64,000 nucleotides of DNA, taken from assembly GCA_029891385.1 (NCBI GenBank), contig CM057228.1, forward strand, positions 36,645,023 to 36,709,022, given 5' to 3'. Below, piece by piece: positions 10,222 through 24,900 of this stretch. Position 1 is the stretch's first letter. Every line of letters begins with the position of its first letter. The position numbers and the translations under genes were made by a program. The DNA is from Erythroxylum novogranatense. Taxonomy: Eukaryota; Streptophyta; Magnoliopsida; Malpighiales; Erythroxylaceae. The notes under the pieces were generated by a model. It did no database searches and was not told the DNA's origin. It saw only the letters and a program-made list of their open reading frames with translations.

Positions 10222-10560
10222 GATATAGGAGCAATACCTGGAACGAGGTCAATGGTAAACTCTGTCTCCTGATCCGGCGGCAAACCCGATAACTCATCAG
10301 GAAATACATCTAGAAATTTCCTAACTACGGGAATATCCTGAAGCCTCTACTCAACTCTGGTGTCAATCATATGAGCCAGATAGGCCTCACAGCCTCCCTG
10401 CATCAATCTCAGGGCACTCAGAAAAGAGATCATCCGGGCTGGCACTACCTGACTAACTCCTCTGAACACTGCTCTAGGCTGACCAGGAGACTCTAATACG
10501 ACCTCCTTGGTGTAGCAGTCCATGAGGGGCCCTATGTGCAGTAAGTCAGTCCATCCCCAA
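10222..10560 (-). pseudogene. Gypsy pol linker between protease and RT, N-terminal RT edge
   Basis: Minus-strand continuation of the RT at 1-829 on the other side of the copia insertion. Read on the minus strand it includes a [14 protein letters not shown] block, the standard N-terminal RT lead-in, followed by [10 protein letters not shown], and the copia element sits directly after this. The stretch 10280-10560 holds the spacer that links protease to RT. A few in-frame stops occur around 10345-10555, so the pol frame is no longer fully open. Confidence 0.82.
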
Positions 10561-10569
10561 AATCACATC

Positions 10570-10853
10570 TATCTCTCAAGGTAACACTATCAGTCCCGCC
10601 TCAACTCGCCTCGATCAATCACAATCGAACACCCCTTGCAGACTTCTCCTAATGCAGTAGTGCTATCTAGAGGTTTACTCACCTCTAACTCATACTGTAA
10701 CCTCTCCCTATCCCCATGCATTCTACATGCCAAATGCGGTGCGATGAATGAGTGTGTGGATCCTGGATCTAGCAGTGCAAAAGCTTCAAAGCCAGAAATA
10801 AGAAACGCACCTGCTACTACATCTGGGGAATCCTGAGCCTCCTGCCTGGTCAT
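10570..10853 (-). CDS. Gypsy aspartic protease domain
   Basis: Minus-strand frame with AFLISGFEAFALLDPGSTHS, where DPG replaces the canonical DTG/DSG. A DPGSTHSF active site is common in chromovirus (Tekay/Del-type) retrotransposons and can be functional. It lies between the zinc knuckle upstream (11040-11110) and RT, as expected in gypsy Gag-Pol. The fold would dimerise to process the polyprotein. Confidence 0.85.
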
Positions 10854-10868
10854 AGCATAGACCCTAGC

Positions 10869-11977
10869 CTAGGACTGGGGTCGGCTGCCCCATCCCTCAG
10901 TCCGCACAAAAGAGCCTTCAGCTCTACCTCGGCCTCTTCCTCGTCCCCTCTGCCCGGATCCACCCACCCTACTCTGCTGCACAGTAGTGTTGCTCCCTAA
11001 TTGCCCACTGACAGCAGACTGAACTCCTAAAGTAGCGGGGCAATCCCTGACATGATGCTCCATCGAACCGCATCTAAGGCAGGCTCTCGTCAACCACCGA
11101 CACTCCCCACTACGTCTCCTCTCACAATGCTCACACACTGGAGGTAGCTGCCCTGAACCTCTGCCACTACCACTGCCAGTCTATAAAAATCTTCCTCTCT
11201 GCCCAAAACTAGACTATCTAGATCCTCCCGGAGACCTGAAGGTCCTGTTCTGGCGTTTATTGAAACTCCTGCCAGAACTGCCCTGACTGTCACTCACTCT
11301 CTTCCCTCTGGACCCCATCTCAGACTGTCTTTGTCTCATTAGCTGCTCCACTCGCAGTGCAGTAGCCCTCAACTCAATAAAAGTGCCCATGTCTGATCGG
11401 GCTAATCGGGTACGGATCTCTGTATTGAGGCCATTCTCGAACCTCCGACACTTATCAGCCTCAGTAGGAATCATAACAGTCGCATAATCCATCAACTCAT
11501 TGAATTTCACTTCATATTCGACCACAAACATCCTTCCTTGTTTCAACTCTAGGAACTCTTGCATCTTCATATCAAGATAGACCTTGGGCATGTAATTATC
11601 CCTGAAGGCCCTAAAAAAGTCATCCCATGTCAACAAGCAAGGTCTGGTGGTACTGCCCGGAATAGTCTTCCACCACTTATAATCTGGCCCCTACAGAAGA
11701 GATACTTTATAATCGAACCTCTCATCAGGTTCGCAGTCCATCTGGTCGAAGACTCTCTCAGTCCTCTCTAGCCATCCTCACCTCACGGGATCTGTCTCGC
11801 CATAGAAGTCATGTTCTCGCCACGCAACAAATCATATCTCCTCTCCTGTCTCACGGGGACTCTAGGAAGTAACTCCTCCGATCGAGGCATAGAGGACTCT
11901 CTACTTGCTCCGACCGATCCTTGGTCAGCTAGTTGTTCGACCTGATCACCTAAGGCGGATGACCTAGAACAAAACAA
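10869..11977 (-). pseudogene. Gypsy gag with CCHC zinc knuckle
   Basis: Minus strand. 11214-11636 is the Retrotrans_gag domain: WDDFFRAFRDNYMPK, QEFLELKQGRM, EYEVKFNELMDYA and a Gln/Arg-rich tail. 10869-11138 holds the nucleocapsid knuckle CLRCGSMEHHVRDC (C-x2-C-x4-H-x4-C, all ligands present) followed by a Gly/Arg-rich stretch. 11640-11977 gives the upstream part (YKWWKTI motif; Met start possible at 11977). At least two frame changes and an in-frame stop near 11690 break it. Gag forms the particle that packages element RNA. Confidence 0.85.
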
Positions 11978-12053
11978 GAATTCCGATCAATTTCTGCATT
12001 TCTGTAAAATTCACACCTAAATATTTGACTAATCCCAAAAGATGCCAGATCAT

Positions 12054-12065
12054 GCTCTGATACCA
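12054..12065 (-). other. Gypsy primer-binding site
   Basis: GCTCTGATACCA on the plus strand is TGGTATCAGAGC on the minus strand, the initiator-Met tRNA PBS. It lies five bases from the start of the LTR at 12071, as expected for the 5' end of the minus-strand gypsy element. Confidence 0.88.
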
Positions 12066-12070
12066 CCTAA

Positions 12071-12865
12071 TGTAGCACCCTCTTACCGTAGAGTACCCGC
12101 CGGAACACCCGTAGGTCATTCCGGTACATATCCTACAATAAGAGAGAACTATAGACAAACAATTCTAAACTACATATGGCATCATAATAATAAAACAGTA
12201 ATATGAAATTGAAACTTTTTAAAACCAAACTGTGTTCCATTTCATTTCATCAAACTCAGCAATTTATACAATCTAGTGTTCTCGATCAGACCTCACTCTG
12301 AACACTTAACCCAAAAATACTATATACAACAAGACAAAAATAGCAGTCCTAACTAGGTCATCAAAAAATAAATCCCAGCTGACCGACCTTTGAGCCATAG
12401 CCTCTCTCGCCAATCTGATCTACGCGGCTCTACAGTCTCTCGGGAGCTATCATTCTACTCTCGATCTTGAAAAATATGTTGCAATTTTGGGTGAGTTTGC
12501 GAACTTAGTGAGGAACCATCATCAATGGTTCGCCCAACTCATGCATCACATAAACAAACTACAGAGTCAATTCAATAACACAAGCAAAAGAAACACATCA
12601 CAATTGTCTCAGGCACTTTTGCCTTTTTCCAGTTCAAGTATTCAGTCAGTTAAATATGTATGCAATGCATATGTGACACTTTTCCAGTTTATTACAGTGT
12701 TGTGACCGAGCGCTTAACGAAGAAACAAGATGCAGAGAGACGTGTCAGGGGTAGGAGAGCCCTTCTCCCTTTGAGCTCGAGGCTCTTTTTTCAGTATCAG
12801 TGGCGACTCTGGTCACAACTGTTATTATCCATTTATTGGGAGTTACAATATGCCATTGCATAGGT
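12071..12865 (-). repeat. 5' LTR of the outer gypsy element (right boundary uncertain)
   Basis: Starts TGTAGCACCCTCTTACCG directly beyond the PBS, so on the minus strand the LTR ends in GGTGCTACA. The partner LTR would be to the left of the window, so the right end cannot be fixed by comparison; I place it near 12865 only because ATGCCATTGCA could be a CA terminus. No TSD can be checked. Confidence 0.6.
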
Positions 12866-13770
12866 CATCACAAACTTGGAACGAAACATATAGTGACATG
12901 CATTTTGAAGCTCAATCGATATCCATATTATGTTGTGACATTTGTGGGGTTAACCATTACAATCATAAATGTCAGGTAGCAAACCATACATAGGAGCATC
13001 CATATTACATGTGAAACTAGTCTCAGAATACACCATATGAGAATACTTATAAGTCATAGTGGAGTAACCCTTACGCTGATGGATGGAATGATTACAATGC
13101 AGCTAAATATTTATAAACAATAGTAGCAAAAAGAAGATCATATACATATAATAAAGGAATAAATTGCTAAAAGTGAAGCTAGCCACCATAAATTCGAAGA
13201 GAGATTTTATTCACCTGAATACATTTAGATGAATACAACATATTACTTGAGCTTATTAACACTTGAGAGTGAAGAGGAGACAAAGATCGACTTCATGAAT
13301 GAAGTTGCATTTCAAGAAGACGATGAGGTAAATGTTTCTTTAGAATAGAAAGAAGAACAAATGACAAAGATGAATGAGAAAGAAGAAGAGGAGGAAACCT
13401 TTGTCCTGGAAGATAAAAGTAGAAGAGTGGACAAAGGTGATTGAGGAAAAACAAGAGAAGGAGCCAAACAATGAAATTATTAATGAATTGTTAGTAGTCA
13501 TCATGAGTGCGGATGGTTCCCACTTCCCACAAGACAAAAAATTTTAATCAACCGAAGATTCAGGAAGTTTGATTATTCCTTATTTTATTAACAATTTGTT
13601 ATCAAAAAGGGCATTAATAAGGTCAATTGGATTTCATAATTTGAAAATTTATGTACTTATTATTATCTTATAATATGTTCATTATCTGCATACTACTAAA
13701 TCGATATGTAGAGAAATGAGTGGAAGCAAGCCACTAATTATAGACGCATGTTGATAGTAAATATGAAGGG
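12866..13770. other. Unassigned intergenic sequence
   Basis: AT-rich sequence with no recognised domain. 13255-13540 on the plus strand is rich in Glu/Lys codons (GAAGAAGAGGAGG) and may be a relic of a coding or low-complexity region, but stops occur in all frames. I see no structural RNA. Confidence 0.4.
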
Positions 13771-16700
13771 TGTGACCCGGTACCACATTAGGCCTATAAC
13801 AATCGCCGTATAATTGGGCTAAAGACACTCACGATATCCTTAATCCAACTATGCAAAACTAACTGAATATCTTTTTTTTATAACTTGGGCAACACAACAA
13901 CTGTGTCTTAAAGTTATTTATAAAACACAAGGCAATCAAAAGTTATATTACAAAATCATAAAGCATATCTACATAAACATTGTTCATAAGCCACTAGACA
14001 ACAAAAGTACAAAATAAGAAACTACCCACGTGTGGTAATACCTCGAAAATGTCAAAAGACCACACAATCCACTTAGAGTTTCAAACTCATTAAATTAACC
14101 TGCATGGTTGGAAAGTGAAGGGATTGAGTGCATTATGTACCCAGTGAGCAGGAAAAACATATAACACGAATAGGACTCAATACACACCAAGACAGATAAC
14201 CTATAAAGTGAAAACAACTCGTACAATCACATAGGCCTAGCCTATGATGCAATGCCTACTGGTTAGGAACCATATAGGCCAAGCCTATTAATTCACTCGT
14301 ACAATGAACATAGGTTCCAGTTCCATTTCCAGTACACAAAGCATAAAAGAATCGTATGTATACATCAAATCTCGTCAGAAAATAATTATTAGAATACGTC
14401 AAAACAATCATGTGTGACACCACTGGTCGGACAAACTAATGTTCACACCCACCGATCCTCGGTGTTGGCTCAACTTTCATTCGTGGTGAGTCGACAAGAG
14501 TGTCATGACCCTAGGTGATGACCTCGGTGGTGTCCAGACCCTAAGTGTGGAATCACCCTTGAGTCCTACAGAAAGGTGTCGATAGGTGACTCAACTTTCA
14601 TGTACCAGCGTTAAGGGTATGGGAGTCGCTTAATCAGTTGTGCCCAGCACACGATTGGCCAATCGTTTCCTCACCAATCAAAAAAATCATATACAAAATT
14701 AAGTACAAAAATCAAGTAAGGCACCATGCCTTTATTTATCAATCCAACCAATGAAATGAAATCATACTATGGCTCTAAGGCAAAAGAGAATAAATACATA
14801 TAGAATACATAACTCGATTATGCATTTGAAAATTCCAAAACACTTATTTATGCAATAAAAGTCATCTTTTAAAATCCAAATGCAAAGTTGATCAAAAATG
14901 TAGTTTCATAAAATAAAGCATTATTCTTTACACTTTAAACACATATTTATTAAAAACAATAACATTTCTCAAAATATGTAATAAAAAAATATCAATTTCA
15001 AAAACCATGTTGAAACATTATTTCATAAAATAAAAGTTATCTTTTGTACTTCAAATGCATAGTTGTTCAAAATAATGACGTTTATTAAATGCCTAAACAT
15101 ATTAGCATCCATTTGAAATTCAATTCTACCATACGTTGTCTAGGTTCAAAATTCCCATACCAGTCATCATACTTGTCTTAGGATGTTCTAATCCTATATG
15201 AGAAATACGGTTTCCTTAACTTACCTCTAAAGAAGGTATGCACTCTCTTAGCTTCAACAATCCTAGGTACAAGCTCCTTGATTCACAGCTCCTGAGCCTT
15301 TATACATAAAAAAGATATATAAAGAAATTACTACCTAAACATAAATTTCATGTTTGTACACCCTCACATAAGTGTATAAAACACAATATATCTTCCTATA
15401 AGCTATGGAATCTAACTATTAAACTTCCCACAAGGTTACTTCCTTACTATTCATGTTAGCTTTTCTTTTGCATTTTCTAAGGCATTTAATGCCTTTAATC
15501 CCATACTTACTTATGTTCAAAACATAATTAAGCACATCTTTATCTAAGCACATTAGGCCTTTACTTGTCAATCTAAGAAACAATTCAAGTTCACTCTAAG
15601 TAAACATAAAAGTGTTTTCCAATGCATACCGTTATAAAGCCTTAAATCCTAAGTCAAGTTTACTTAAACTTTTTATCAAACACCTAATGTGCACGATTTT
15701 CAAGTCATATTTTCAAGACTTTATCATAATAATTCATGCTCCTATTATGTCATATAATAACACTTCCAATGAATGACACATTCCACCACTTCATTCAAAC
15801 CAATTTCCTTCATTTAAACTACATTTTATCAATTGTACATCTCATTACATTAATCCACCTCTTCTCCATCATTTCGACCTAAACTTAACCAACACACATC
15901 TTCTTCATTTTTCATCATCAATTCACACCATAAATTTATAATTATCACCATAGAATTCATTTAGACCATCAATTTCAAAAGATATTCAAAAATTCACAAA
16001 GTTTCACCTAAAGGGGACAATTTCGGTTTTGACTTAAAGAACCCTCTCCATGACACATTTCATTCATCTAAACCATGTTTCATGCATATTTGAGCATGGA
16101 GAACAACATATCTTAACACCAAACTCAAAATCATAATGTTGAGAGAGATGAGACAAAATTTACCTAAACCTTCCTTTGATAGTATCTTCAAATCCTTTGC
16201 GATTTTCTCAAATCTAATGATAGATTTGAGTTCCTTGACCGCAAATTAGCTTAGAGCACCTTGATTGAGGTTGAAGAATCAAAAACTTGGTAGAAAAATA
16301 AGTGATGGCCGAAACCCTCCTTCTTCTCCTCTCTTCTCCTTTCTTCTTCTTTCTTTTAATTAAAACTAAGTGTTTTAACGTCCAAATAATGGGTTGCACG
16401 GCCACACCATGAAGAAGGGTCTAGAATTTGACTCTTCTTTGGTCAAACATGGTGAATTTACCATTTTGCCCTTATGTTGTATGAAATTACCATTTCACCC
16501 TCCAAACTTTCCTAAATATGCAATTAAGCCCAAAGTTTAGGAATCTCCAAAAATTTTATTTTTATTTTGGTCCTTGGACTTTTGGAAATAATAACTAAGC
16601 CCCTTAATTTTATAAAATTATATATTGGTCCTCCAAGAATTGAAAAATTACGTTTAAGTCCTTTGACTTTTAACAATTTGCAATTAAGCCCTTATGTACA

Positions 16701-17043
16701 TCAACTTTTCCAATTAGGCTTTCTATGTGTCCAATAAGTCTATAAATCTTGTCTAATCACCTCTAAGGCATTATAACACATTTAACTTAACCAACATGGT
16801 TATATCCATCCAATGGACTCGATTTTACACACTTAGAAGCTTATATGTTAGAAATCTCTAAGATTTCGAATACTGAAAAACTCTAAGTTTATGTAAGGGC
16901 ATCTAACATTATAAATCATTACATATATATCCAAAGGACTTAAATACATCTTTGAACTCATATAAAACCATGTATATATCAATATACAGTAGCATCTCGA
17001 AGTACAGACCAATACAAAAGGGCTTAAAGAATTCGGAGTTATA
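13771..17043 (-). mobile_element. Solo LTR, 3,273 bp (gypsy), TSD AAGGG
   Basis: Bounded by TGTGACCCGG at the left and CGGAGTTATA at the right, with AAGGG at 13766-13770 and again at 17044-17048. Its reverse complement matches the interrupted LTR at 31133-37927 throughout, including both ends (TGTAATGCCGGA there, TATAACTCCG here, so the terminal TG has mutated to TA). No PBS or PPT flanks it, so it is a solo LTR left by LTR-LTR recombination. The minus strand reads as the LTR sense. Confidence 0.9.
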
Positions 17044-17048
17044 AAGGG

Positions 17049-17875
<827 letters not shown>

Positions 17876-17879
17876 ATAA

Positions 17880-18300
<421 letters not shown>

Positions 18301-18557
18301 ATATTTTCTTTTATCTTTTATCCCTTTTGTTTATATTTTTACAAGGATGGATGTATCTAATATTGGATGGACATCAAATTAAAACTCTGTAATCCCTATT
18401 ATTCAGGGAAGTACTAATTTCGACCCTTTCTTACTTTTTGTGTTTAATTGTTATTTTATTTTGAAATACTTCAATTGTATACACTAAGGACAATGTACAA
18501 TTTTAAGTGTGAGGAAAGGATTTTTTAAGTTTATTATAATTTTTTATTAAATATTAT
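18301..18557 (+). other. Tat/Athila-like 3' internal end with polypurine-like tract
   Basis: 18484-18530 reads CACTAAGGACAATGTACAAT, then TTTTAAGTGTGAGGAAAGGA. This GGACAATGT...TTTAAGTGTGGGG pattern is the hallmark of the region just upstream of the 3' LTR in Tat/Athila gypsy elements. Nothing coding is visible. The LTR start at 18558 follows 27 bp later, too far for a normal PPT-LTR junction, so the association may be secondary. Confidence 0.55.
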
Positions 18558-18627
18558 TGTTGGCCTCGAAAATTTTTTCATTGAAGTTAAGCATGATTTA
18601 AATAATTTTTGAGGTTCTAATAGATTA
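18558..18627 (+). repeat. Plus-strand TGTTGG-family LTR, segment 1 of 3
   Basis: TGTTGGCCTCGAAAA resembles the sense start of this family, which on the minus-strand copies ends (plus coordinates) in TTCGGGGTCCAACA. The LTR is interrupted at 18627 by a minus-strand composite with TSD GATTA and continues at 27241-28893 and 38841-40305. Summed length is about 3.2 kb, in line with 3.5-3.6 kb for the other copies. Confidence 0.7.
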
Positions 18628-19559
18628 TGTTGGGATCCCATTTCCGGAACCCAACTGCATAAATTTAACACTTTCACTCTTGCTCTGATACCACCTATGT
18701 TGGGACCCGATCTGAGAACCAGACCCCAACCGAAACAAACAGAAACACAGATCGAAAAACGAATCGAATTCTTAATGAGCCATAGAAAAATCAAGAGGCT
18801 CGGATTTACAAAATTTCAGAAATAAAGAAACAAAACGGATCAATCAACCACAAATGTTGGATCCCGTTTCTGGAACCCAACCTCAGAATCATAACTCGAA
18901 CACATGTACAAAACGTGAACAAAATTATACTTGACGAAAGCGAAAGAAATCGAAAGCGAAATGAATTGGCTCGGAATCAAAGAAAACATATCGCTGAAGG
19001 ACAAAACCTTAACTCCGACATCCGAAAACAAATCCTTTGGAAAACATCGCGTTGGAGACCCTAAGACTAAACCAATCCGAAACCGGTATATTTTTTTTCA
19101 TTCTTTCTTTCATGTTTATTCCTTTCATCTTTTTCAAACTTATTCATTATATACAATTCGAAACTCAATTTTCCTCAATCAAAACTCAAATCATAATATT
19201 CGTCTTATACAATTATACATATCCCATAATTTCTTTTTCCATAAAATCTCATGCATGACAATCAGCCATACACAAAAAGCACTTCAATATCCAAGGTACA
19301 TTCACAATTCGATTCTATACATAATTCCATAATTCACTTTTCCATTCTATAAAAAAATCCATAATTCAATTTCATCATGAAGTACATGCTTACTAAACCT
19401 TAATGGCATTCCAAGCCATGTTACAACATCAATATCAAAATCCAAAATGCACAAAATAGAAAAAACCCAAAATTCTCAACATGTCTGAAATCTGAATCTT
19501 GCAACAAATTAACTTAAAAGCCAATCATACACATAACGGACGGATGTCTAGACTTTCTT

Positions 19560-20400
19560 TCATCCGATCTCCATCTTGATACCTGGAGATGGCGATGAAA
19601 GGGGGGGTGAGCTTTACAGCTCGTGGATACACGTTTATAATAAAGATAAGCAAAAACCTTGAAAATAGTTCACTTGTCTTAGAAAACTTTCATGGAGTTT
19701 ATAAAACACATGTTTTCTAGGCTTTCAGCCAAAATCTATAAGTTACAAATCATGAATGCTTCAAACTTGATCAAACATAACATGAGCACATAACACAATA
19801 GAATGGTTTGGGTAAGTCCAAATTCATGACGCACTACACATTTCCATTGAAATGGTCCTGTGTAGTTGTAGTTTCTTGAGGGAGTCCCTGAGGGAGCTCC
19901 ATGCCACTAGCGGGCAGGCGGGAGAAGCCTATACATAGGTCAACGTGCACATGACGGTTCTTGAGAGACTACCACAAACCCACTTAACACATAGATTTCA
20001 AAATCTTGTAACTTGTTGCCCAAAATGGCACTTGTCTTGAAAACTTGCTTATCATATGTTTGATGTACATCTTGCAAACAATTTCTTGAAAACAGGATTT
20101 CATAACATGCATCTTTTTCAAAATATCACTCAAATCATGTAACAATATATATCATGTTTCACAAATCATTCATAAATAATAATGCAGCACTTATGATGCA
20201 ATTGAAATCAGAAAACTTCTTTGATTAAAAGAAAATAGTAGTAGCTTATTTAAATTATAAACATGTACCCACCTGAATTCCTTGCTTGGAAACATGCTTA
20301 AAAGATGCCTCTCCTCTTGATCCTCTTGCCTTTCTTGATTTCTTGATTTGGCTTCAAATTCTTCAAAGATCTTCAAACCTTAGCTTTCTCCTCTTTTCTT
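19560..20400 (-). repeat. Conserved LTR body: GAGCTTTACAGCTC and GCGGGCAG blocks
   Basis: Contains GTGAGCTTTACAGCTCG (near 19607), an AGCGGGCAGGCGGGAGAAG block (19909-19929) followed by GTCAACGTGCAC, and a GATGCAATTGAAATCAGAAA block (20196-20216) ahead of a TACCCACCTGAATTCCTTGC sequence. The same blocks in the same order occur at 22676/23041/24326 in the nested copy, which ties these LTRs to one family. Confidence 0.8.
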
Positions 20401-21908
20401 CTTCTTCCACGGCTTCCTCTCTTCTTCTTTTTTCATTCCTCATTTCCTTCTTCTAATTCACACTCTTAATGAGTAGGCAATGTCCATTTTGCCCTCCAAT
20501 ATAAGCCTTATGTCTTATAACCTTAAGTGTCATGCCCAATTTGCCCTTATATAATCTTATAATTTTAATAATTCAATTCAGAAATTGAAAATCTTAGGGA
20601 ATGAATTGAAGTTCGATCCCTTCAGATAACTTGTAGTCCCATGTCTCGAATTTATTTACAAACAGGAATCAACTTAATTAGATCTCTACAGCTCAAGATA
20701 TCATCAAAATACTGAACCATGCCCAAAAAAATATCTAACTCACTTTGATTAAATCAATCTCTTTCAATTTAATCTCAGAACAATCATAATTTCCCATCAT
20801 GATGTAGGTAATTGTCTTAGGAATCCAAAGCTTCGAAAACTAAATCAATCGGATGTCGGACGAAGAAATTATAAGCAAAAGATCGAAAAAGAGGTCGGAT
20901 TGGGAACGAAATAACATAAACAGAAGGAGTCAAAATGGCATACAAATAACCGACATTTTCAAAATTCATAACTCTGGATCCTGAACTCCAAATTTGACAA
21001 ATTTGGTATCAAAATAAAGTTCAAAGGAAGCTCTACAACTTCCATGGAAAACTCACAAATCAATTACATCTCAAACGGGCTCACAAACCAATCAAACTTT
21101 CTGTCTATATAAATATCTTCCTAAACAATCACATAACTTCCAAAATTTCTATCTTTCAACTCCTAGGTCCAAACATGTCATATTTTATATCAATGTAAAG
21201 ATCAAATCAAAATCTTCAACTTTTATGAAGCACTTAAAGACCAAAATTCAACCTCTAGCTAGGTCAATTTTTCAGTCAAAGTTTCTGCCAGAATTTATCA
21301 TCCTAAAACAACATCCAAACTTCCAAATTTCATATCTTCCAAATTCCACAACCAGAAATAACATATTATACATCATTGAAAAGCTAGAAAAATCTTCTAT
21401 GACTTTCATATAGATCACTTAACTTAATTCAGACCACATCGATACATAATTTGCCTCAAATCACATTACACCTGAATGTACACTTATGGAAATTTTCACA
21501 AAACAAAGCAAATTAATACTCAACTTTGACTGATCATAACTTTCACTCCCAATATCGAAAAATATCAAACTTTGTGGCGACAAAAAGCTCTCAACAAAAA
21601 CTACAAGTTTCATGAAGATCATTTTCTCAAATTATGCTTAAATCAAAAAGTCAACTCTCTACTCCAAAAAGTCAAACCTTCTCAATTCTTCATATTCTCA
21701 CACTTTTTCTCTTTATTTCTTGATTTTTAACTTCCATTTAAAACAATGTATTCACTATCAATTTCATTTAAACTCAAAACCACACTTTAGACCATAATTA
21801 ATCATAATCATTAATAACCTATCATAATCTCATATAACAATTCACATTCTTGAATTGTCTTTTTCTTTGCACCTGAATAATTCACCACAAATTCCTCATC
21901 TAATGTAG

Positions 21909-24900
21909 TGTTGGGACCCGATCCGGAGACCGGCGCCCCAACCCAAAAACGGAAGACGAAACGAATCACAAAGAGGTGGAACGAATAAACGATTGATCAC
22001 AAAGCGAAACAAATCATTAACGAATCGAAAGCCAACTTGGAAGCGAAGCATACAAACAAAGTCAAATCGAATTGGCTCGGAGGCAAACCAAACAAACGAT
22101 CACGAATCACAAATCGAATCAAGCATTCGAACTGAAATACAAGTACCGACATCCGTGAACAAAATCTTAGAAATCACTGTCGCGTTGGAAACCTTAAGAC
22201 ATTCTAAATCCGGTATAAATTTTTTTCCTTTTTCTTTTCTTTCTTTCTTATTCCTTTCCTTTTCATTTCTTTCATAACCAAACTCAATCCAAAATACATT
22301 CACATACAATCGCACTATCCATGTGCAATACCATAACTCAATAGCCTTATCCAAATCTCAAACCACAATACCTTATCATACTCATAATCATATACACATC
22401 CCATACATAACTTAAAACAATGCATAATTCCAGAAATCCATACACCTTATACTCATCAGATACACAATTTCATAAATCACACTTTATACAAATCATAGTG
22501 GCATTTTCAAGCCTTATACATTACCCATAACCCTAAACCAAAGTACACAATATACAACAATTCTAGACTTCTCAGCAACCATTTAACTTACCAATAATAC
22601 ATTATAAACACATGCAAATAGAAATCTTCATTTTCTTTCACCCAATCTTCTTCTCATCACCGTGGATGGAATGAAGGGGTGAGCTTTACAACTCGGGTAA
22701 CAGTTTATAACAAAATATAAGCAAAACCCTTGAAATTCTTTTTATTTTCTGGTCTTAGAAAACATTGCTTTGAAATCCAGTAAAGCACATTTTCCAAAAG
22801 TTCTTTCCTTCTTTGTATTCAAAATCGCAATTTAGAAAACATATGATTTTTAGGCTTTCAGCCATAAACCCATAAGTTTATAAAACATGAATGCATCAAC
22901 TTGACAATTCATAGATGCAATGGCAATCACATACGCAATGCACAACAACACATGGCTCGAGAGTTCCGTAAACACAACGGATAAACCGAAGTTTATATCT
23001 TAAACTATCCGAGTCCTATTTCTCAGGATCTCGTGGCCTCAAGCGGGCAGCCGGGAGAAGGCTATAATTTTCCATACGTCGACGTGCACGTGACTATCCA
23101 TCCGTAACTCTCTCGCCCACACAAAAGCATATAAGCAATGCTCAAGATCATTTATCAAAATGATATGCTTCCATTTTCTTTTCTTCTTTCCATTCAAATC
23201 ACAATGCCATGGCACACTCCAATGGCATAACATTATCACATCAATAAACATATTCAATCTCAATTCAACAATGTAATCACGTATGGATCAACATCAGAAC
23301 AATGAATGCAAGTGATTTCTTTAAGACATAAATCAACATATGCAGGTTCATAAAGCCCATTATTCAATTTTATTTTATTTTATTAATATTATTATTTTAT
23401 AAATCTTGTATTTTCTTAAAACATTCAAAACATTTTCATAACTTATCAAATTCGTCGAAAATAACGAATTTAACAATTTACGAAATTTCTTAAATCCAAA
23501 TCACGGAAATAAATTTCAAAATCTTTCTTCATTTCTCAATTCATTTTAAAACTCGTAACCATTTTCCAAAAATATTCGGGAACAATAAAATTCAATACTT
23601 TCTCAATTTTTCAATCAATCTCCCAAATCATTTGAAGACAAGAAATTGGGCCTTTGTGTCATTTTTCGAAACTTCAGAAATTTTCTTAATTTATCAAACA
23701 TTTAAAACTTGTATAAATTCTTAAAACAGTTTCTAAAACCATTTCAAACACCTTTCGAAAATTGTACTTTTCAACATTTAAATAAACCTTATTTTTTTAA
23801 ACAATTTCAAATGCATTTCGGAAATCACACTTTGTCAAACATTTTTATAAACAAGTTTGGAAATCGTAACCCTTTTCAAACACTTGTATAAACAATGTCG
23901 GAAATCATAATTTTTCAAATACTTTTTATAAACATTAGACATTCGGAAATCATAAATTTTCAAACATTTGCATAAACCATTTTCTAGACAATTTCAAAAC
24001 ATTTTTAGGAATCAAAACTTTCAAATATTTCCATAAACAATATTTTCTATACACTTCGGAATTTATGCGAAAATCACAAGTTTTCAAATTTTTACATAAA
24101 ACCATATTTTATAAAAGCTCTTAAAACTAGTCGGAAATCATAATTTTTCAAACCTTTATCATATTCAAGCTCAATATCATTTATTGAATGCTCTTTCTTT
24201 CGAATATACGAAATGCCATGGAATCTTTCGAGGCATAACACAAATGTATTTTGCAATTCATCAAAAGCTCATGTATGGAATCAATGATGATTTTTCAAAT
24301 CATTCACACAATGATGCAACACTTATGATGCAATTGAAATCAGAAAATCTCTTTATTTAAAGAAAGCAGTAGTGGCTTATAAATTCTATTATAAATAGGT
24401 ACCCACCTCGATTCGATGCTAGAAAGTTGTTCTTAGCTGCAATTTGTCCATTGGTTCCTTCTTTCTTCCAATTTAACTTCACCTAAAGCAATTTCACCCA
24501 AATTCAACATCATAAATAACTTAATCCTCAAATTGAACTTAGAAAACATAATTCCCTCATATATTCAAGCTTTCTAAATTACAAATTTCTAAAAGCCCCA
24601 AATTCTAAATTTGGGCATAAACCATAATTCTCAAAATCCCAAATTAAACCCATCATACTTAGCAATCATCAAAATTGACTTCATATTCCACAAACCCATA
24701 CCATTTTCCATATTTCTAAACCATAAATCGAAGAAAAGCTCAAAGCTCAACTTTTCTCTTACCTCAAACTTTTCACCATTTTCGGTTTATTAGGCTTGGA
24801 AGGCTCTCTCTCCTCCCATCTTTTTCCTTCATGAATCAACGAAAAACTGAGCTTGAACCCCCAAAAATCCGAAACCCTAAGCTCTCCCTTCTTTCTTCTC

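Noticed and set aside
13255..13540. Glu-rich coding relic
   Set aside because: Stops in every frame and composition explained by GAA/GAG-rich low complexity; no family recognised.
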